Positions 14,201 through 23,200 of a stretch of DNA of 64,000 bases are shown piece after piece. The translations under genes and the position numbers were made by a program. The number at the start of each line of letters is the position of its first letter. Within the stretch, counting starts at the first letter, position 1. Source of the DNA: Liolophura sinensis (Eukaryota; Mollusca; Polyplacophora; Chitonida; Chitonidae); the NCBI RefSeq assembly GCF_032854445.1, contig NC_088303.1, positions 17,553,501 through 17,617,500 of the forward strand, written 5' to 3'. The notes under the pieces were generated by a model. It was not told the DNA's origin. It saw nothing but the letters and a program-made list of their open reading frames with translations, and ran no database searches.

Positions 14201-17200
14201 ATTTTACAGAAATATTTCCTTTCACTGTATTACCATGCAGGAGAAAAATTTAATTTACAAAATGATTAAAAAGCTGACTAAAGCCCATACCTTTTCTGTA
14301 AGCAACTCTATAAGAATATCAACATGAGTAACTAGGCAGTCATACTCAGGTTGTTTGGGTTTGGCAGGAAAAGTGAGAAATGGCCGGCCACAAGGGTCGT
14401 ACGGGTATTTCCTGCCCTACAATGTTAAATCAATGTTACTCAGTAATCAATATGAAAACCCATTCAGCTGTACAAAAATAAGTTAAAATGATCTGATAAT
14501 TAAACAGCACACTCTCATTTTGAAGATTATATTTTGAAATGTTTGTTTGTAAGACACATTGAGCATAAATGCATGGGAATAATGCACAAAATAATTTCAG
14601 ATATGCCAGGTTGTAATTTAAAACAATTATACTCTTCAACTCAGTGGTTCAGGATTTTCCATGACCTACGTCAAACAACACTGAACTCTTTTCCCGCTAA
14701 GAAGTGACTTTTCCCCCTAACACTTCTTAATGGCACCTGCTGAACCGTGACACACCTTCACATGTACAAGGGTAACAGAGCAGAGGGAAACCATGAGGTG
14801 CCTGACATACACCCAGATGTATGAGAGTAAAAGAGCAGAAGGAAACCACCAGGTGTCTCACACACATCCAGAAGGACAACAGAGCAGAAGGAAACCACCA
14901 GGTGTTTCACACACATCCAGATGGACAACAGAGCAGAAGGAAACCACAGCACCTCATCAGGTGCTGGACACACATCCAAATATATGGATGGAACAAAGCA
15001 AAAAGAAACCATGGCACCTCCCCAGCTCCCTAGGTGTCTGACACATATGCAGATGTATGAGAGCAACCCAGTAGAAGGAAACCATGGCACCTCACCAGGA
15101 GGCAGGCACACCTTCAAATGCATGAGGCTCAACAGAGTGAAAGAAAACCAAGGGACCTCGCCAACTTGCTAGGAATCTGACAAACCTCGAGATGTACTTA
15201 TTTATTTATTTCAAGAATATTTCACTTATACAACGGCGGCCATCATTATGCTGGAAGGAGAAAGAGCAGAGCCCGGGGAAAACCCAGGATTCTGGCAGAT
15301 CTTAACATGTATGTTCGGAGAGGAAGCCAGCATGAGGTGGATTTGAACTCACAGCGACCACATTGGTGGAGGGCTCCTGGGTTATTGTGCCATTCTGGCA
15401 TGCTAACCCTTTGGTCACATAGGCCCTGCCAGATGTATTTAAGTCCCCAGTCAACTGCGCTGTGGTTGGATTTTGAAGTGCAACCACACTGGTTAAGGAC
15501 CAGGAAGTCTGAGCTCATGTAGTTTTTCCCCGTGGTCCAGCGAGGGACTGACAATCTCAAAAGAACAGAGAGTAACAGTGACAGATGCAGGCTTAGCTGC
15601 TGTGGGGATCTTTGTTATAGAGGCTTACCGCATGAATAATGATGATGTGTGCATCCTGTAGGACATCAGCATTGACAACCTGGAAACAAAAACATTGTTG
15701 TCTTCAAAATATAAACATGGAGTTAATTCAGACGAGTAACTGGTCACTTTTATTCCAACATGGTTGTGAGCTCCATGATACATGTAGTCCACACTTAGCT
15801 TCCCGACCATACACATTTCTCTGCAGAGTAAGCCTTGATCCTTGGCAGCGCAAACTTGTCTTGCTCTTTTTATTTGACGTACATCACTGCCAATAACAGC
15901 ACATGCCCTACTGCCTATACTTGCCTTACACTGCTGCCAACAACAGTAAATAACCTCTCCTGATACACGCCTTACATCACTGCCAACAACAGCACGTCCC
16001 ACTGCCAACAAACAGCACATGCCCTGCTGCTTATATTTGCCATACACCCCTGCCAACAACAGCACATGCCCTGCTGTCTATACTTGCCTTAAATCACTGC
16101 CAACAACAGTATATGGCCTACTCACTTTACTTGCCATACACCCCTGCCAACGACAGCAGATGCCCTGCTGCCTATATCAGCTTTACACCACTGCCAATGA
16201 CAGCACATGCAATGCTGCCTATACTTGCCTTACACCCCTGCCAACAACAGCAAATGCCCCGCTGCCGATACTTGCTTTACACCACTGCCAACAACAGCAC
16301 ATGCCCCGCTGCCTATACTTGCCTTACATCACTGCCAACTACAGCACATGCTCGGCTGCCTATACCTGCCTTACATCACTGCCAACTACAGCACATGCCC
16401 GCTGCCTATACCTGCCTTACATCACTGCCAACTACAGCACATGCCCGCTGCCTATACCTGCCTTACATCACTGCCAACTACAGCACATGCCCGCTGCCTA
16501 TACCTGCCTTACATCACTGCCAACTACAGCACATGCCCGCTGCCTATACCTGCCTTACATCACTGCCAACTACAGCACATGCCCGCTGCCTATACCTGCC
16601 TTACATCACTGCCAACTACAGCACATGCCCGGCTGCCTATACCTGCCTTACATCACTGCCAACTACAGCACATGCCCGGCTGCCTATACCTACCTTACAC
16701 TACTGCCAACTACAGCACATGCCCCGCTGCTTATACCTGCCTTACATCACTGCCAACTACACCACATGCCCCGCTGCCTACACCTGCCTTACACTACTGC
16801 CAACTACAGCACATGCCCCGCTGCCTATACCTGCCTTACACTATTGCCAACTACAGCACACAGTCCGCTTCCTATACATATACATACCTGTTTTACCTGA
16901 CTACCAACAATACATCGAGTTGTTTGCTTCATGCCTTACACTCATTTTCTAGCTCATGAATGAATTTAGTGTACTGCTTGACTGTTTCATGCTTTACTCC
17001 AAAATTTTTCACTTAGAAGTTAAGAAAACAACAAACAAGTGAATTTCAACATGCATAAGACTTTGCAAACAACGCTGCAAACTTTGTCTCCAATGCTTAT
17101 ACAGGAAGATCTGAGAAATCTACAAACTAAAGGTGGTTTTGCATTAAGTAAGCGTTATCATGAATTAGAATGGCTAAGCTGTGGGATTATGTAACATTTG

Positions 17201-20200
17201 ACAACTATAACAACATTATAGGTGTATCCTGGTTGAGAGCACATGTGGTTCACTAGCTACCATTAACATGTTACGCATAGAGGAAGTGGCTACAAGTTGC
17301 ATTTGTTATATATATATTTAATTGACTGGTGCAAGACTGCGTGCTCAAGAATTTTTCAGAAAGTTACATTTGTAATGCAGTGATTTTCATAAATCTACAG
17401 TGTCTAATGCAAAAAAAAAAAATATATATATATATAAATATTTCAGCCTGACTGGAGTTTTTTTGATATTTTTTTTTATTATTTTTTGATATTGATATAT
17501 CAATTTTTTGATATTATGACCTATACATCGCTTCCTTGCATGTTTAGAGCTTTACAAGTAGCTTGCTTGCAGTATAATAGGAAAAGAAGAGTAAACTAGA
17601 ACTGAAAAAAGAAGTGGCCTTACGTGTGTTAGTAGGTGTCACTCGGTTTTGTAATCAAAGCGTTTCCCAGCCTGTCACTCACGTTTTGTCATCAAAGCGT
17701 ACCTCAGTCTATCACTCAGGTTTTGTCATCAAAGCGTACCTCAGTCTATCATTCAGGTTTTGTCATCAAAGCATGTCCCAGTCTGTCATTCAGTTTTGTC
17801 ATCAAAGCATGTCCCAGTCTGTCATTCAGTTTTGTCATCAAAGCGTGTCCCAGTCTGTCACTCAGTTTTGTCATCAAAGCGTGTCCCAGTCTGTCACTCA
17901 GTTTTGTCATCAAAGCGTGTCCCAGTCTGTCACTCAGTTTTGTCATCAAAGCGTACCTCAGTCTATCACTCAGGTTTTGTCATCAAAGCGTACCTCAGTC
18001 TATCATTCAGGTTTTGTCATCAAAGCATGTCCCAGTCTGTCACTCAGGTTTTGTCATCAAAGCATGTCCCAGTCTGTCATTCAGTTTTGTCATCAAAGCG
18101 TGTCCCAGTCTGTCACTCAGTTTTGTCATCAAAGCGTGTCCCAGTCTGTCACTCAGTTTTGTCATCAAAGCGTACCTCAGTCTGTCACTCAGATTTTGTC
18201 ATCAAAGTGTGTCCCAGTCTGTCACTCAGTTTTGTCATCAAAGCGTACCTCAGTCTGTCACTCAGATTTTGTCATCAAAGTGTGTCCCAGCCTGTCACTC
18301 ACGTTTTGTCATCAAAGCGTACCTCAGTCTATCATTCAGGTTTTGTCATCAAAGCATGTCCCAGTCTGTCATTCAGTTTTGTCATCAAAGCGTACCTCAG
18401 TCTATCACTCAGGTTTTGTCATCAAAGCGTGTCCCAGTCTACCACTCACGTTTTGTCATCAAAGCGTACCTCAGTCTATCACTCACGTTTTGTCATCAAA
18501 GCATGTCCCAGTCTGTCACTCAGGTTTTGTCATCAAAGCATGTCCCAGTCTGTCACTCAGATTTTGTCATCAAAGCGTACCTCAGTCTGTCACTCAGTTT
18601 TGTCATCAAAGCGTACCTCAGTCTGTCACTCAGATTTTGTCATCAAAGCGTGTCCCAGTCTGTCACTCAGTTTTGTCATCAAAGCGTACCTCAGTCTGTC
18701 ACTCAGATTTTGTCATCAAAGTGTGTCCCAGTCTGTCACTCAGTTTTGTCATCAAAGCGTACCTCAGTCTGTCACTCAGATTTTGTCATCAAAGTGTGTC
18801 CCAGCCTGTCACTCACGTTTTGTCATCAAAGCGTACCTCAGTCTATCATTCAGGTTTTGTCATCAAAGCGTGTCCCAGTCTGTCATTCAGTTTTGTCATC
18901 AAAGCGTACCTCAGTCTATCACTCAGGTTTTGTCATCAAAGCGTGTCCCAGTCTATCACTCACGTTTTGTCATCAAAGCGTACCTCAGTCTATCACTCAC
19001 GTTTTGTCATCAAAGCATGTCCCAGTCTGTCACTCAGTTTTGTCATCAAAGCGTGTCCCAGTCTGTCACTCAGTTTTGTCATCAAAGCATGTCCCAGTCT
19101 GTCATTCAGTTTTGTCATCAAAGCGTGTCCCAGTCTGTCACTCAGTTTTGTCATCAAAGCGTGTCCCAGTCTGTCACTCGGTTTTGTCATCAAAGCATGT
19201 CCCAGTCTGTCACTCAGATTTTGTCATCAAAGCGTACCTCAGTCTATCACTCAGGTTTTGTCATCAAAGCGTGTCCCAGTCTATCACTCAGGTTTTGTCA
19301 TCAAAGCGTACCTCAGTCTATCACTCAGGTTTTGTCATCAAAGCATGTCCCAGTCTGTCATTCAGTTTTGTCATCAAAGCGTACCTCAGTCTATCACTCA
19401 GGTTTTGTCATCAAAGCGTGTCCCAGTCTGTCACTCAGATTTTGTCATCAAAGCGTGTCCCAGTCTGTCACTCAGTTTTGTCATCAAAGCGTGTCCCAGT
19501 CTGTCACTCAGGTTTTGTCATCAAAGCGTACCTCAGTCTATCATTCAGGTTTTGTCATCAAAGCATGTCCCAGTCTGTCACTCAGTTTTGTCATCAAAGC
19601 GTGTCCCAGTCTGTCACTCAGTTTTGTCATCAAAGCGTGTCCCAGTCTGTCACTCAGTTTTGTCATCAAAGCATGTCCGAGTCTGTCATTCAGTTTTGTC
19701 ATCAAAGAGTACCTCAGTCTATCACTCAGGTTTTGTCATCAAAGCGTGTCCCAGTCTATCACTCAGGTTTTGTCATCAAAGCGTACCTCAGTCTATCACT
19801 CAGGTTTTGTCATCAAAGCGTGTCCCAGTCTGTCATTCAGTTTTGTCATCAAAGCATGTCCCAGTCTGTCATTCAGTTTTGTCATCAAAGCATGTCCCAG
19901 TCTGTCATTCAGTTTTGTCATCAAAGCGTGTCCCAGTCTGTCACTCAGTTTTGTCATCAAAGCGTGTCCCAGTCTGTCACTCGGTTTTGTCATCAAAGCA
20001 TGTCCCAGTCTGTCACTCAGTTTTGTCATCAAAGCATGTCCCAGTCTGTCACTCAGATTTTGTCATCAAAGCGTACCTCAGTCTGTCACTCACGTTTTGT
20101 CATCAAAGCGTACCTCAGTCTATCACTCAGGTTTTGTCATCAAAGCATGTCCCAGTCTGTCATTCAGTTTTGTCATCAAAGCATGTCCCAGTCTGTCATT

Positions 20201-23200
20201 CAGTTTTGTCATCAAAGCGTGTCCCAGTCTGTCACTCAGTTTTGTCATCAAAGCGTGTCCCAGTCTGTCACTCGGTTTTGTCATCAAAGCATGTCCCAGT
20301 CTGTCACTCAGTTTTGTCATCAAAGCATGTCCCAGTCTGTCACTCAGTTTTGTCATCAAAGCATGTCCCAGTCTGTCACTCAGTTTTGTCATCAAAGCGT
20401 ACGCCAGTCTGTCACACGCTTTTGTCATCAAAGCATGTCCGAGTCTGTCACTCGGTTTCAACAGCTTTTCTCTAAGTTTTCTACACATAAGTTTTCAACA
20501 CAACATCGCCAAAAATGACTGTCTCTGATGTCTCTTATATTATTATCAAATGTTTTTTGTTGAGCAAATATAAGTTTATTCTACCACTATACTAAATTTG
20601 CTTGGCTGAAACATTTTCAGCATGGCGTACAGGTTATAGCTTACTATGACTCACAGTATCACATCGTGGCTGCCGTAAGTTATGCATTTTAAGTTGGTTT
20701 ACAGGCATCTTATGCAACTTTTTGTGTTCCCTGTAAGAGATGAAGCTAAAAATTTTGATTATTTAGAAATTTAAACCAAATCATATTATAGTTCACAAGA
20801 GAAATATTATCTTTAAGAATAAAAATAATAATTTACTTTTATAGGTTACCATGTATCTTTAACAGATTGCATTGATAACAGTCACTTCCTTCTTTAATGG
20901 TTTCTTTAATACCTTCAACACAGGAGAGTTACGAGACCAACGTAAAATCACTTAAGTTATGGGAAGTTGGCGAGAAGTGTGCAGTCGTATTTTGCTGTGG
21001 CAAGTGGAGTATTAAAACTGTGAACAGAGAAAGTGATCTTGTGTTGTGAGCTCTGTGATGGCTGAAGGCTTTCAAGATGGCTAGCAACTACAACTAACTC
21101 TTACTGATGTAAACAGTACCGAACAGGAACATTAGAAGGGGAAACAGAAGCACGCAACATCACATCATTTGCAAAAGAACACTGTAGTGACTATGACGTG
21201 TTTGTAGCAGAGGCGATGTGCTGTGATTGATATCGAATGTACTAGAACTGTATGTGGTGTTAACAAACATAACACAGTCCAATCCTTGCCCAGTCAAAAG
21301 CAGTTAAAATCTGGAGATGGTAAAGTCGGTCAAACAGGTGACAAAACTGGCACAAATAGGAAGTACTAGCTGTCAAATTCACACAGAGGTTGTGCCAACA
21401 AACATTCCATTACTTCTGAGTAAGAATTTACTCAAGAAAGCTGGTACAGTATTAGACCTTAAAAATGACAAGGCAAAAATGTTCAATGAACCTGTAAATC
21501 TAGAATTTACATCCAGTTGACATTACTGTATTGACATTTCAGCCAAGTTAGACACAAATGAGAACTGTGCAGAAGAAGTTTTGATGTCAGCTGACTTTTC
21601 GAAAGTCAAATGAACAAAAAAGAACTGCTTGAAAAAATTCACAGTCTAGCCATGAATCCGCTTCAATGCCTTTTGAAAACAGTAGGAAAACGCACACACA
21701 TGTTGCAAGAAATTGTACCCATGTGCACTTCATGCATGAAATTTAAAAGCCATACCCCAAACCTGCAGTTGGCATGCCTCTGGCTACTAAGTATAATGGA
21801 ACCGTGCCTAATTAGGGCCCTCTGTGTGGTATCTGCACCTGATAAATTTATTTACTAGATACAGTGTAGCCTGTGTTCAAAACAAAAGTGTCTTCAGAGA
21901 TAGTTGCTAAGTTCATACAACACTGGATATGTGCTCATGGGGCTTCATGTAAAGTTCTTATAGATAATGGAGGGGAATTCAATAACTGGGAATTCAGTAA
22001 TATGGCACAGAACTTCAACATAGAAGTTAAGACCACAGCAGCATATTCACCTTGAAGTAATGGATTAACGGAAAGACACAACCAGACACTTACAGAAATC
22101 CTTCTCAAAGTTAAGGATGACAACAAATGTGTGCATTTATGGCAAAAAACTGTTTACACAATCAACATGGCTTCAGCCTCTACAAGCTTGTATTTGGTCA
22201 GTCCCCAAATCTGCCTTCAGTTATAAGTGACAAACTTCCAGCTTTAGAAGGTATCACTCGAAGTGCTGATGTAGGAAGGCATATAAGTGGCTTGCATGCT
22301 GCCAAGACAGCTTTCACTGAATCTGAGCGTTCTGAGCGTGTTCGTAGAGCCTTGAGAAAACAATCTCGTCCACTGTCAGCTGACTATGTTAGTGGGGATA
22401 AGGTGTATCACAAACGTAATGATAGTTCAGAATGGAAGGGCCCTGGTATTGTCATTGGAAGTGATGGCGGTTTTGTCATCTTTGTCAGACATAGTGGAAC
22501 ATATGTGCGAGTTCACCAGTCTATATTATGCAAGATAGATACACCTGAATGTAATGACAAAGTAGGAAGTAAGACGAATTGTGTAACCATACACACCAGA
22601 TAATCTCTGGGAAACTGACCTTTCTGATGATGATTCACAGTCCCTTAATAGTCATAAAAGCCATGAGACTCCAAGCAGTTTTAATGACTTTGAGTCGGAT
22701 AGTGTCAATGAATCAGGCATAGTCGAGTCAAATTTGTCATAGAATAGCTCAGAAAGTTTAAAAATTCATCCAGGGGACAAAGTTCAGTTTAGGGATAGTG
22801 ATTCAGGCACATTACATTCAGCAACAGGGAAGAATAAACTATGGCATAACTTGCAGTATTCAAAGCCGTCAGATAAAGCTGGCGTAAATGAATCTGTTGA
22901 CTTGAGTAGCAGAATTCGAAAAGGTAGAACAAATTAACCAAAGTGATGATAGCATACTTGAGGTTAGTGATACTGACTTTTCTGAAGCCAAATCTACAAA
23001 ATTACAGTGATAAATAATGATGTGTATGTCACCATACGTGATAAGGGACAAAAATGTATTTCCACCAGGTGGATTTACACACTGAAGAACAGTCCTAATG
23101 GAATCATTCCCAAAGCAAGACCTGTTGCGAGAGGGTTTGAAGAAAGCAGGAATGAGGAAATTTCTAAGGACCTTCTCACGTGTGCCACTGAATCACTCCG

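Noticed and set aside
16019-16959. Open frames of 250-293 codons
   Set aside because: Same reason: a stop-free 46-48 bp tandem unit, intronic to FCSK.
17640-20455. Possible CRISPR array
   Set aside because: Units are contiguous without unique spacers, and the genome is eukaryotic.
17614-20528. Open frames of 922-960 codons (Cys/Ser/His-rich repeats)
   Set aside because: All three plus frames are open at once because the 36/37-bp unit lacks stops, and the one-base length switch changes frame between units. A minisatellite explains them fully.
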